A program made the position numbers and the translations under genes. DNA of 64,000 nt from Nostoc linckia NIES-25. Lineage in GTDB: Bacteria > Cyanobacteriota > Cyanobacteriia > Cyanobacteriales > Nostocaceae. Below the pieces are notes generated by a model. It saw only the letters and a list, made by a program, of their open reading frames with translations. It did not search any database and was not told where the DNA came from. Of the stretch, positions 34,460-42,476 are shown in pieces (within the stretch, counting starts at the first letter, position 1; the number at the start of each line of letters is the position of its first letter). The DNA lies in the NCBI RefSeq assembly GCF_002368035.1, contig NZ_AP018222.1, positions 124,001-188,000 on the forward strand. Direction: 5' to 3'.

Positions 34460-34543
34460 TTTTGCCTTCAACTGCAAGTTTCACATGACAACCGATGAAT
34501 ATTTGTCAGGGTAAAAGAATATTTCAGGAGTATGATACTGTTT

Positions 34544-34795
34544 TTATCGTTCTGCTGAGAGCCAAGCCTGTAAATCAGCCATACTAGTAAAATCTAACAG
34601 TGCTTCACCCAAATTTTCTAATTGTTCTAGAGAGAGACTTTCAATACATTCGCGCACTTGTTGAGGTAGTTCTCCTACACGTTTAGTTAGGAGACGAACA
34701 ATAAGCGATCGCGCTTCTGCTTCTCGTCCCTCTTCTCGTCCTTCTTCCTTGATTTCTCTGTAAACTTGCGTTTCTTTAAGTGTTATTCCTAACAT
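34544..34795 (-). pseudogene. Duplicated 3' fragment of an Rpn-family nuclease gene
   Basis: This 83-codon frame is a near copy of the last quarter of the gene at 34800-35762. DNA segments 34562-34805 and 34809-35076 are tandem duplicates that differ by a few substitutions and by 24 bp (two 12-bp EEGR-coding units). It contains the C-terminal DUF4351-like domain (LLTKRVGELPQQVRE, LENLGEALLDF) but not the nuclease core. The ATG is internal to the parent gene, so independent expression is doubtful. Confidence 0.75.
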
Positions 34796-34799
34796 CTAT

Positions 34800-35762
34800 T
34801 CAACCTAACCAAGCCTGTAAATCAGCCATACTAGTAAAATCTAACAGTGCTTCACCCAAATTTTCTAATTGTTCTAGAGAGAGACTTTCAATACGTTCGC
34901 GCACTTGTTGAGGTAGTTCTCCTACACGTTTAGTTAGTTGACGAACAATAAGCGATCGCGCTTCTGCTTCTCGTCCCTCTTCTCGTCCCTGTTCTCGTCC
35001 CTCTTCTCGTCCTTCTTCCTTGATTTCTCTGTAAACTTGCGTTTCTTTAAGTGTTATTCCTAACATCGATTCAACCTCCTTTCGACTTAATCCTTCAAAT
35101 TTGTACACCATTATTGTAGTTACTAACTCAATTATCGCCTTATTTGCAGTTTCAGGCTGTTCAACAGAGGAACGCTCAACCAAATATCTTGCTTCTTGTG
35201 GTGCAATTTCATCATCCAGTGTAGTTAACACCATCAACGCTATCCATATAGGTAATTGGCGAATATCCCCCAATTCATCTAAATACACTCGATGTATTTG
35301 CTCGCTGTTAAGCAATCCCCGATGGGGATGAATATCGGTTTGTTCGATATTGCGCGATGGGTAAATAATTATTGCTTGCCAATCGTTAAATCTAGCGCGA
35401 TTGCGATAGAAATATAATGATGATTCTGCAAATACCCTTTCATAAAGCTGTTCATCTGTCTTGGAAAGTTGCTCTACTTGGGGAGACCCCAAGACCGCAC
35501 TTTCCGCTTTTTGAAACTGCACTTCACAAAAATAAACAACCCCAGCACCTTCATTTTCTGGTGGTAAAAATACCCCATCAATTTCAAATTTTGGTTCTTT
35601 GACGGCGACTGAATCAAATCGATAAAGCTCTGCATTTATCGGAGGATTTGTCAATAATTCAAATAGTAAACTCGGTGATTGTTGGAATAGTTTGTAAAAG
35701 ATTGAGTCTCGACGCATGAAAGCATTAGTAATTTTTATGTTTATGGCTGAAGACAAAACCAA
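34800..35762 (-). CDS. Rpn-family PD-(D/E)XK nuclease / DUF4351 protein with in-frame repeat insertion
   Basis: A 320-residue protein of the Rpn (recombination-promoting nuclease, transposase_31-like) family. The catalytic PD-(D/E)xK elements are FEIDGVF and YFCEVQFQK. The C-terminus has a Glu/Arg repeat helix (EEGREEGREQGREEG) and a DUF4351 domain. Residues AESAVLGSPQVEQLSKT (51 bp, 35457-35507) interrupt the core directly after VQFQK. They are missing from the homologue at 61561-62501 and are encoded by a dispersed palindrome, CTTGGGGAGACCCCAAG. The frame is kept, but activity may be affected. Its start at 35762 lies some 14 codons before the MRRDSIFY conserved start of the family. A start at 35717 (MRRDSIFY) is equally possible. 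Confidence 0.85.
   Translation of the reverse strand: MVLSSAINIKITNAFMRRDSIFYKLFQQSPSLLFELLTNPPINAELYRFDSVAVKEPKFEIDGVFLPPENEGAGVVYFCEVQFQKAESAVLGSPQVEQLSKTDEQLYERVFAESSLYFYRNRARFNDWQAIIIYPSRNIEQTDIHPHRGLLNSEQIHRVYLDELGDIRQLPIWIALMVLTTLDDEIAPQEARYLVERSSVEQPETANKAIIELVTTIMVYKFEGLSRKEVESMLGITLKETQVYREIKEEGREEGREQGREEGREAEARSLIVRQLTKRVGELPQQVRERIESLSLEQLENLGEALLDFTSMADLQAWLG
35457..35507. repeat. Family E palindromic repeat inserted in frame in an Rpn gene
   Basis: The core CTTGGGGAGACCCCAAG is bordered by arms GGAAAGT and ACTTTCC. The 51-bp length preserves the reading frame. The same core is found at 61888-61943, where it disrupts the paralogous gene. Confidence 0.8.
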
Positions 35763-35815
35763 AAGCGATCGCAGTTATTATTCTTGAAATAATTCAACTG
35801 CGATCGCTCTTAATA

Positions 35816-36955
35816 TTACTTCCCTATAATTTGTAACAAAGCTTGTCGATAAATCTTTAGTCCTTCTGCATTCAAATGGTCGCCATCACTGGTAAAATCC
35901 TTTTTCAAAACGTTATTTTCATATAATGGGGCTACTCCTGCTGCGGCAACTGGTATTTTTTCTGTTTGGGCAACTTGATTGATTAGAGCATTGATTTGTT
36001 CTACTCTAGAATTGGGTGCTGCAACAGTTGGATCTGAGCTAGCCTCAACCGTTGAATAAAAAGCCGGAATCAGAAAAACCTCTTTAGCTCCTATTGTGCG
36101 AACAAGTGCGATCGCCTCTTGCAGATTCTTGCTAAATAACTCATCACTAATTCCATACAAAGCATCATTTCCACCTACGGCAATAATGGCTTTTTCGCAT
36201 TTAACCTTAGTAGGAATTAAAGTTTTCAGTTGTTCTATTAAGGAAATAGTACTTAAACCATTTAACCCAAAATTAAAAGTACCAGTGCCAAGAGTATTGC
36301 CAAGTCCTGCCGAAATCGAATCACCGAATAAACAACTTGAAAACTGTTTATCTTGGGCGGCTAGTGTCTGATATTGGAGTGCAATTTTCCCTAAAGGAGC
36401 AGAAGTTACATTGTCCTTTGGCGGTGCATCAGCAGAACCAGAAGATGAATCTGCCAAACCAACTAATCGGGAAATTTTTGACACATCAATTACTATTTCC
36501 TCACTGGGATAGGCTTCTAAAAATGTAAGAAGTCCTAAACCTTCTGATGATTTCGCACCCAGGATAATAGCAGATCGTAGCGCTTGGATATTGGCTTTAT
36601 CCCGACGGGCGATCGCTTGGGAAACAAAAGATAAAATTTGTTTGCCCGTTGGTGTATTTACCAGCTTGTCTAAAGCCACAATATCAAGTGACATCTTCAC
36701 TTGCAGCGCATCTTGAAACTTCTGTTTTTCTTCAGGACTGAGACGACCTAAAATAGTTTGCAAATTAGCAGAAACCTTTTGCGTTTCGCTATAGTTGCGT
36801 ATATCTGCTACAGGGATCGCTTGCTCAAATAAACCGTATCTAACAACAACATTTTCGGCTGCCAAACTAGGCGAAGCACCAAAAATACTATGCAGTAGTG
36901 GAAATATTGAGTAACCAGATAGGCTTAGTAAAAGACGATAAAAAGATTTCATCAC
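35816..36955 (-). CDS. Secreted SGNH/GDSL hydrolase with N-terminal DUF1400-like domain
   Basis: A 379-residue protein. The N-terminal signal peptide ends at SLAAEN (about residue 34). Next comes an about 120-residue helical domain (VVVRYGLFEQAIPVADI, NTPTGKQILSF) of the type seen as DUF1400 in cyanobacterial alpha/beta-hydrolases. The C-terminal half is an SGNH hydrolase: block I FGDSISAG with the nucleophilic Ser, block III GGND, block V SDGDHLN with the Asp/His pair. The combination suggests an exported esterase acting on lipid or polysaccharide ester bonds in the periplasm. The start at 36955 (MMKSF) fits the signal peptide. It is monocistronic, and a HIP1 site lies next to the stop. Confidence 0.82.
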   Translation of the reverse strand: MMKSFYRLLLSLSGYSIFPLLHSIFGASPSLAAENVVVRYGLFEQAIPVADIRNYSETQKVSANLQTILGRLSPEEKQKFQDALQVKMSLDIVALDKLVNTPTGKQILSFVSQAIARRDKANIQALRSAIILGAKSSEGLGLLTFLEAYPSEEIVIDVSKISRLVGLADSSSGSADAPPKDNVTSAPLGKIALQYQTLAAQDKQFSSCLFGDSISAGLGNTLGTGTFNFGLNGLSTISLIEQLKTLIPTKVKCEKAIIAVGGNDALYGISDELFSKNLQEAIALVRTIGAKEVFLIPAFYSTVEASSDPTVAAPNSRVEQINALINQVAQTEKIPVAAAGVAPLYENNVLKKDFTSDGDHLNAEGLKIYRQALLQIIGK

Positions 36956-37039
36956 AAAAAGCTAATAAGTGAAAGACTTAATATTTAATAGTAATACTCA
37001 ATAGCGACAGATCGACTGACCAAGCGATCGATATAGCTT

Positions 37040-37126
37040 ATTTCAGGTAAATTAAGTACGCGGGTAGGGGCAAAACATCTTGTGTCCCTACAATTATCTA
37101 TACGTCACTCCGAGAGCAATTTGCTA
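37040..37126. repeat. Palindromic element, family F
   Basis: Copy of the 30612-30718 element: GCGGGTAGGGGCAAAACATC followed by the imperfect complement TTGTGTCCCTACAATTATC and the arm GAGCAATTTGCTATA. The palindrome centre has decayed by a few substitutions. Confidence 0.55.
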
Positions 37127-37214
37127 TATGTGTAAGAAACCACAACTAATGGCATTAATGATTAACCAAGAAATCAACCGTAGTTATGAATAGTGCAATA
37201 GAGGGTATTCTATC

Positions 37215-37622
37215 TTAAAATGGTTCAAAACAATCATATGTCCTTTGGCGGACTATTTTGCCATTTTCAAATTCAATAAATTGAGCAAAATAAGCTTTTA
37301 TCTGTTCTCCAGATGGAATTTTTCCAAGTTGAACTGCAATCTTAGCTGTCCAGATTGCTTCTAAAATTACTGTATTGTCTACAACATATAATTTTTGGAT
37401 ATCAAATTTTTGGCTGATTAGTATGTTTTTACCTTTTAATGACGCTTCTTTTAAATCTTCTATATTTCTTTTGGCTCCATTAGGTATTAAGCGATTCGGG
37501 TATTCTATTTGCTCTACTGATTCCGAATAATAAATAGCGAGTTCATCTCCTGTTTTGCCCTCTTCTATTGCTTGGAGATAATTCTTAGCGATTGTTAAGA
37601 TATCTTGTTGTTCAGTTGCCAT
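37215..37622 (-). CDS. NTF2/SnoaL-like protein
   Basis: A 135-residue single-domain protein of the NTF2-like (SnoaL) superfamily: an N-terminal helix pair (ILTIAKNYLQAIEEG), ELAIYYSESVEQIEYPN, then a curved beta-sheet (VILEAIWTAKI, FIEFENGKIVRQRTYDCF). Members bind small hydrophobic ligands or act as isomerases and cyclases, and many have no known role. There is no signal peptide. It is monocistronic. Confidence 0.8.
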   Translation of the reverse strand: MATEQQDILTIAKNYLQAIEEGKTGDELAIYYSESVEQIEYPNRLIPNGAKRNIEDLKEASLKGKNILISQKFDIQKLYVVDNTVILEAIWTAKIAVQLGKIPSGEQIKAYFAQFIEFENGKIVRQRTYDCFEPF

Positions 37623-37846
37623 ATTTGTTAATAAAAAAGATTTGATTTTTATTTGAAATTATAGAAACCATATTGGATGCAAAGCCAACAGGACAGTAGT
37701 GCTTAGGATATGACTGGAGTTTAGACTGTTAACTCTCAACAGTCAACGGTCAACAATCAACAATAGCAATAAAATATTTTTTTACTTGGAAGTCCCTAAT
37801 ACTTGATTTTGGGAATACTCAAACGAGTAGGCGCGAGGATAGAAAA

Positions 37847-38989
37847 GTGATAGAAGAAAGTGCGTATTGGGTAGCGTGGTCGCAAATTTCGGGGATTGGC
37901 CCGGTATTACTGCGACGGCTGCAACAGCATTTTGGTACGCTGGCAAGTGCTTGGAACGCTAGTAAGGTAGAGTTAGGGGAAGTAGAGGGTTTTGGTTTTC
38001 AAACGCTGGAAAAAATAATACAACAGCGATCGCGCCTACATCCAGAACAGTTATTCACCAAACACCAACAGGAAAACCCCTATTTCTGGACTCCAGCAGA
38101 TGCAAATTATCCCCGCCTACTACTGGAAACTCCCAGTCCCCCACCGATTTTGTACTATCGCGGTGAAGTGGAACTCCAGGAAAATCTCGGACAAAAACCT
38201 CTAGTTGGTATTGTCGGAACCCGCCGCCCTTCAGAATACGGCATTCGTTGGACTCGTCAAATTAGCACAGCTTTGGCTAAAAATGGCTTTACAGTAGTTT
38301 CTGGAATGGCAGAGGGAATTGACACAGAAAGCCACGCCGCCACCATGAAAGCTGGTGGAAGAACCATCGCAGTTTTAGGAACTGGTGTTGATGTTGTTTA
38401 TCCGCAAAAAAATCGAGATTTGTACAAGCAAATTTTGACTGCTGGGTTAGTTGTAAGTGAGTATCCCACAAAAACCCCGCCCGATCGCACTCACTTTCCC
38501 CGGCGCAACCGTATTATTGCAGGCATGAGCCGCGCCATCCTAGTCATAGAAGCCCCAATAAAATCTGGCGCCCTAATTACAGCCACCTACGCCAATGAAT
38601 TTGGTAGAGATGTCTATGCATTACCAGGAAGAGTGGACGATTATCCATCCCAAGGTTGTTTGAAATTACTAACTCAAGGCGCTTCTTTGATTCTCAAAGA
38701 ATTAGACGAATTATTAACAATGCTGGGAGCAATACCACAAATAGATAGAGTTGAGCAATTGTCAACAGTACAACAGTTAAATTTGCCAACTTTATCACCC
38801 GAATTGCAACAAGTAATGGATGCGTTCGTCGTTGACGTTGCCGAAGGCATCGCCTTTGATACTTTACCCTTTGATTTAATAGTTCAACAAACCGGTATGG
38901 CTGCTGGCTCAGTTTCCAGCGCTTTGTTACAGTTAGAACTTATGGGTTTACTCTCCCAACTACCAGGAATGAGGTATCAAAAGAATTAG
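37847..38989 (+). CDS. dprA: DNA processing protein DprA
   Basis: A 380-residue protein that protects incoming single-stranded DNA and loads RecA during natural transformation. An N-terminal SAM/HhH-like domain (SQISGIGPVLLRRLQQHFG) is followed by the Rossmann-like DprA core with the family motifs VGIVGTRRPSEYG, VSGMAEGIDTESHAA, VLGTGVDVVYPQKNR and FPRRNRIIAGMS. A C-terminal winged-helix (AAGSVSSALLQLELMGLL) completes the usual order. GTG 37847 is the start (MIEESAYW). It is complete and of typical length. Together with other competence genes it would serve uptake of foreign DNA, consistent with the mosaic nature of this window. Confidence 0.93.
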   Translation: MIEESAYWVAWSQISGIGPVLLRRLQQHFGTLASAWNASKVELGEVEGFGFQTLEKIIQQRSRLHPEQLFTKHQQENPYFWTPADANYPRLLLETPSPPPILYYRGEVELQENLGQKPLVGIVGTRRPSEYGIRWTRQISTALAKNGFTVVSGMAEGIDTESHAATMKAGGRTIAVLGTGVDVVYPQKNRDLYKQILTAGLVVSEYPTKTPPDRTHFPRRNRIIAGMSRAILVIEAPIKSGALITATYANEFGRDVYALPGRVDDYPSQGCLKLLTQGASLILKELDELLTMLGAIPQIDRVEQLSTVQQLNLPTLSPELQQVMDAFVVDVAEGIAFDTLPFDLIVQQTGMAAGSVSSALLQLELMGLLSQLPGMRYQKN

Positions 38990-39240
38990 TCATTGGTCAT
39001 TGGTCATTGGTCATTAGTCATTGGTCATTAGTCATTAGTCATTAGTCATTAGTCATTAGTCATTGGGCATAGAAAGAGGCAGGGGAGATGAGGAGACAAT
39101 TTACAATAACCCTTTCCCCTTTCCCCTTTTCCCCTTTTCCCCTTCCCCTTTCCCCTTTCCCCCTTCCCCTTTCCCCCTTCCCCTTTCCCCCTTCCCCTTG
39201 TCCCCCTGTCCCCTTCCCATGCCCCAATTCTTAAAAGATG
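38990..39240. repeat. Tandem GTCATT(A/G) octamer-like run and CCCTTTC microsatellite
   Basis: 38990-39065 is built from about ten imperfect ATTGGTC / ATTAGTC units. 39108-39210 consists of CCCTTTTCC / CCCCTTCCC units (pyrimidine tract). Both are short tandem repeats of the kind common in Nostocales spacers. No gene is encoded here, although the pyrimidine tract leaves frames open by chance. Confidence 0.7.
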
Positions 39241-39364
39241 CCAAGTAAATATGCCTTCGCTGACTGGGGCTGTCACGATCTTAATAAGTAAAGAGTAAAA
39301 GGCAATCTATTTTGACTTTTAACTTTCTCCTTTTGTTCAACTTTCCACAACGGGAGGTTTAATC

Positions 39365-40408
39365 TTGAGTAAATTGAAAGTTGGTATCAATGGCTTCGGT
39401 CGAATCGGGCGACTTGTGCTTCGCGCTGGTCTAGATAATCCCAACATCGAGTTTGTCGGCATTAACGACCTAGTACCATCAGATAACTTGGCCTACCTAT
39501 TAAAGTACGACTCAACCCACGGTAGATTGACGAGAAAGGTTGAAGCCAAAGACGATGGTATCGTCATTGATGGCCACTTCATTCCTTGCGTATCCGTTAG
39601 GAATCCCGCAGAGTTACCTTGGGGACAACTAGGCGCTGATTATGTCGTGGAATCTACGGGACTGTTCACCGGCTATGAAGGGGCAGCAAACCACCTCAAA
39701 GCGGGTGCAAAGCGAGTAATTATTTCCGCTCCTACCAAAGATCCAGATACAGTTCCTACTTTATTAATGGGTGTTAATCATGACTTGTTTAACCCCAGCA
39801 AGGATCTAATTGTCTCCAATGCTAGCTGCACGACAAACTGTCTAGCTCCCATTGCTAAAGTCATCAATGATAACTTTGGGTTGACTGAAGGCTTGATGAC
39901 CACAGTTCATGCTATGACTGCTACCCAGCCAACCGTAGACGGTCCCAGCAAAAAAGACTGGCGGGGTGGTCGAGGCGCAGCCCAAAATATTATTCCGTCT
40001 TCCACAGGTGCAGCTAAGGCTGTAGCACTGGTTTTACCAGAATTGAAGGGTAAGTTGACTGGTATGGCATTCCGAGTTCCGACTCCTGATGTCTCTGTAG
40101 TTGATTTAACTTTCAAAACTGCCAAAGCCACCAGTTACAAGGAAATCTGTGCTGCCATGAAAGAGGCTGCCAACGGTGCATTGGCAGGTATCTTGGGTTA
40201 CACAGACGAAGAAGTAGTTTCCACAGATTTTCAAGGTGATACCCATTCCAGCATCTTCGACGCAGGTGCTGGTATTGAGTTAAACTCCAACTTCTTCAAA
40301 GTCGTTGCCTGGTATGACAACGAGTGGGGCTACTCGAATCGCGTAGTTGACTTGATGTTATCTATGTCACAAAAAGAGCAACTCGCGCCGACGCCTGCTG
40401 TGGTTTGA
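39365..40408 (+). CDS. gap1: Glyceraldehyde-3-phosphate dehydrogenase, catabolic type (Gap1)
   Basis: A 347-residue NAD-dependent GAPDH (GAP + NAD + Pi to 1,3-bisphosphoglycerate). NAD domain: INGFGRIGRLVLRA and Asp in GINDLVPSDNLAYLL, the acidic residue that favours NAD over NADP as in cyanobacterial Gap1 rather than Gap2. Catalytic Cys155 lies in SNASCTTNCLAP, and His follows in TTVHAMTATQ. The start is TTG 39365 behind GGGAGG, a strong ribosome-binding site that decides the start. It is followed by pyk and tal in the same order as in Anabaena, forming a sugar-catabolic cluster likely used in the dark or in heterocysts. Confidence 0.93.
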   Translation: MSKLKVGINGFGRIGRLVLRAGLDNPNIEFVGINDLVPSDNLAYLLKYDSTHGRLTRKVEAKDDGIVIDGHFIPCVSVRNPAELPWGQLGADYVVESTGLFTGYEGAANHLKAGAKRVIISAPTKDPDTVPTLLMGVNHDLFNPSKDLIVSNASCTTNCLAPIAKVINDNFGLTEGLMTTVHAMTATQPTVDGPSKKDWRGGRGAAQNIIPSSTGAAKAVALVLPELKGKLTGMAFRVPTPDVSVVDLTFKTAKATSYKEICAAMKEAANGALAGILGYTDEEVVSTDFQGDTHSSIFDAGAGIELNSNFFKVVAWYDNEWGYSNRVVDLMLSMSQKEQLAPTPAVV

Positions 40409-40411
40409 TTC

Positions 40412-40489
40412 GTCATTAGTAGAGACGCGATTAATCGCGTCTGTACGATAGTCATTAGTAGAGACGCGATTAATCGCGTCTGTACAATA
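40412..40489. repeat. 39-bp tandem duplication with internal 20-bp palindrome after gap1
   Basis: Two copies (40412-40450 and 40451-40489) differ at one base. Each carries the perfect palindrome AGACGCGATTAATCGCGTCT. It begins 3 bp after the gap1 stop and may act as a double 3' hairpin. The rest of the gap1-pyk spacer (40490-40828) holds GACTTTTGACTT-type tandem repeats and nothing else recognisable. Confidence 0.75.
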
Positions 40490-40828
40490 GTCATTAGTCA
40501 TTGGTCATCAGTCATTAGCTTTTGACTTTTGACTTTTGACTCTTGCCTTTTGGCCTTTGGGATTTGGGTCAAATGGTAAATACCCGAAAATAAAACGCAA
40601 TCTAGTATCTTTACTTAGCAAACGAGTAATATGAAGCACGTGTGAATTTGGATGCCCTATGCGATGTCTAGGAAAAATGAGCTTAGGCATCACATAATGC
40701 CAATTTTCCAAAAGCAGGCTAAAGATCTAAACCGGAAAACCCAAATAAAATCTGAAGTCTGTTATTAGGAATTACGAATTCGTCTCAAGCATCCAAGTCG
40801 CAGGTTATTCCCTCAACCCTTAATCCCT

Positions 40829-42259
40829 ATGCGTCGAACCAAAATCATTTGTACTGTTGGGCCTGCTACATCTGCACCTGAAAAGCTGCAAGCCTTAGTA
40901 GAAGCTGGAATGAATGTGGCACGCTTGAATTTTTCTCACGGAGCCTATGAATTCCATGCTCAAACGGCTCAATACCTCAGGCAGATTAGTGCTGAGCAGC
41001 AAAAACCGATCGCCATTATGCAAGATCTGTGTGGCCCAAAGATCCGCTTGGGTATCTTACCACCAGAAGGGTTAAATGTGGAAGCTGGGAGTGAAGTTAC
41101 CTTTGTTTTGCAAGAGAAGGGTGAGAGTATTGACGAATTGCCTTTACCATTGCCGACTTTGTTTGCAATGGTGCGACCGGGCGAACCAATTTTAATTAAT
41201 GATGGTCGCGTCAAGCTGATTGTTACAGATCGCGATGCCGATCGCATTCGCGCACAGGTGAAAATTGGCGGGTTAATTTCCACCCACAAAGGAGTTAACC
41301 TGCCACAAACTCCTTTACCTGTGAGTTCAATCACCGAAAAAGACTTGCTAGATTTGCGTTTTGGGATTCAGTTGGGTGTAGACTGGGTGGCAGTGTCTTT
41401 TGTGCGATCGCCACAAGATTTAGAACCCGCCCAAAGGATGATTGAAGCCGCTGGCGCTTCCATCCGCTTAATTGCCAAAATCGAAAGAGCTGAGGCAGTA
41501 GAACAATTTGACTCCATCCTCAAAGTTGCCGACGGCATCATGATTGCCCGCGGCGATTTAGGTGTGGAAGTGCCGATTCATGAAGTGCCTCTAATTCAAA
41601 AAGATATCACCCGCCGTTGCAATCAAGCTGGCAAGCCCGTAATTACAGCCACGCAAATGCTGGAGTCGATGATTAGCGCCCCCGACCCCACCCGCGCCGA
41701 GGCAACGGATGTTGCTAACTCCATCTTGGATGGTACAGATGCGGTAATGCTTTCAGGTGAAACCGCCGTGGGAGAATATCCCATCGCCGCAGTCCAAATG
41801 ATGCACAATATTGCTGTGCGAACAGAACAGGCTTTAGATGAGGGCAGCAGACGTTCTTGGTGTCACGAACCAGGTAGTCTCAGCGTTACCGAATCGGTGG
41901 CAGAAGCAGTGTGTCGCATTGCCTACGAAACCGGCTCAAAAGCAATTCTGTGTAACACAACCTCAGGCAGTACGGCGAGAATGGTGTCTAAATATCGACC
42001 AACTTCTCCAATCATTGCCTTAACCTCCGATGCCACCGCTTACCGTCAGCTAGCACTTTCCTGGGGAGTCGAACCTTTGCTGACTCCACCAGTCCACCAT
42101 GCTGAAGAAATGTTTACAAATGTGGTGAACAAAGTCTTAGAAAGAGGTCTAGCGCAAAAAGGAGATCAGGTGGTAATTACCTCTGGTGTCCCAATTGGTA
42201 AATCAGGAACAACTAGCTTAATCAAAGTGCATTCCATTGGACAGCCAATTTCTGCATAA
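40829..42259 (+). CDS. pyk: Pyruvate kinase
   Basis: A 476-residue glycolytic enzyme (phosphoenolpyruvate + ADP to pyruvate + ATP). The first strand is RRTKIICTVGPAT, and the active-site elements are ARLNFSHG, MQDLCGPKIRLG, LIAKIERAEAVEQF and the Mg-binding IMIARGDLGVEVP. The C-terminal allosteric domain with the phosphate loop NTTSGSTARMVSKYRP and the end VHSIGQPISA is complete. Members of this short type are usually regulated by sugar phosphates. ATG 40829 lacks a clear Shine-Dalgarno sequence, common in cyanobacteria. It lies between gap1 and tal and is probably co-regulated with them. Confidence 0.95.
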   Translation: MRRTKIICTVGPATSAPEKLQALVEAGMNVARLNFSHGAYEFHAQTAQYLRQISAEQQKPIAIMQDLCGPKIRLGILPPEGLNVEAGSEVTFVLQEKGESIDELPLPLPTLFAMVRPGEPILINDGRVKLIVTDRDADRIRAQVKIGGLISTHKGVNLPQTPLPVSSITEKDLLDLRFGIQLGVDWVAVSFVRSPQDLEPAQRMIEAAGASIRLIAKIERAEAVEQFDSILKVADGIMIARGDLGVEVPIHEVPLIQKDITRRCNQAGKPVITATQMLESMISAPDPTRAEATDVANSILDGTDAVMLSGETAVGEYPIAAVQMMHNIAVRTEQALDEGSRRSWCHEPGSLSVTESVAEAVCRIAYETGSKAILCNTTSGSTARMVSKYRPTSPIIALTSDATAYRQLALSWGVEPLLTPPVHHAEEMFTNVVNKVLERGLAQKGDQVVITSGVPIGKSGTTSLIKVHSIGQPISA

Positions 42260-42283
42260 GCCTCTAGAATAAGGCTGTGACTC

Positions 42284-42427
42284 TGGAGGGGAGTGGGGGG
42301 ATGGGGGGATGGGGGGATGGGGAGATGGGGAGATGGGGAGGCAGGGGAAGCAGGGGGAGAATAACTCCTAACTCCTCACTCCTAACTCTTAACTCCTCAC
42401 TCCTCACTCCTAACTCCTAACTCCCCA
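42284..42427 (+). repeat. GGGGGGAT tandem repeat and CTAACTCCT repeat between pyk and tal
   Basis: 42286-42356 has at least six runs of four to six G separated by 1-3 nt (GGGGGGATGGGGGGATGG), a strong predicted G-quadruplex in the sense RNA. 42362-42426 is an imperfect CTCCTAACT tandem array. Together they fill the pyk-tal spacer. Confidence 0.7.
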
Positions 42428-42476
42428 CTTCCTTGGGAATTTAAGTAAATCCTAAACAAACATCACGGAGTATTTT

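Noticed and set aside
38990..39065. Regular short repeats that might be taken for a CRISPR array
   Set aside because: The units are 7-10 bp with no unique spacers of constant length. It is a GTCATT(A/G) microsatellite.
39049..39276. Gly/Lys-rich and Pro/Phe-rich frames on both strands
   Set aside because: Produced by the CCCCTTTCC microsatellite.
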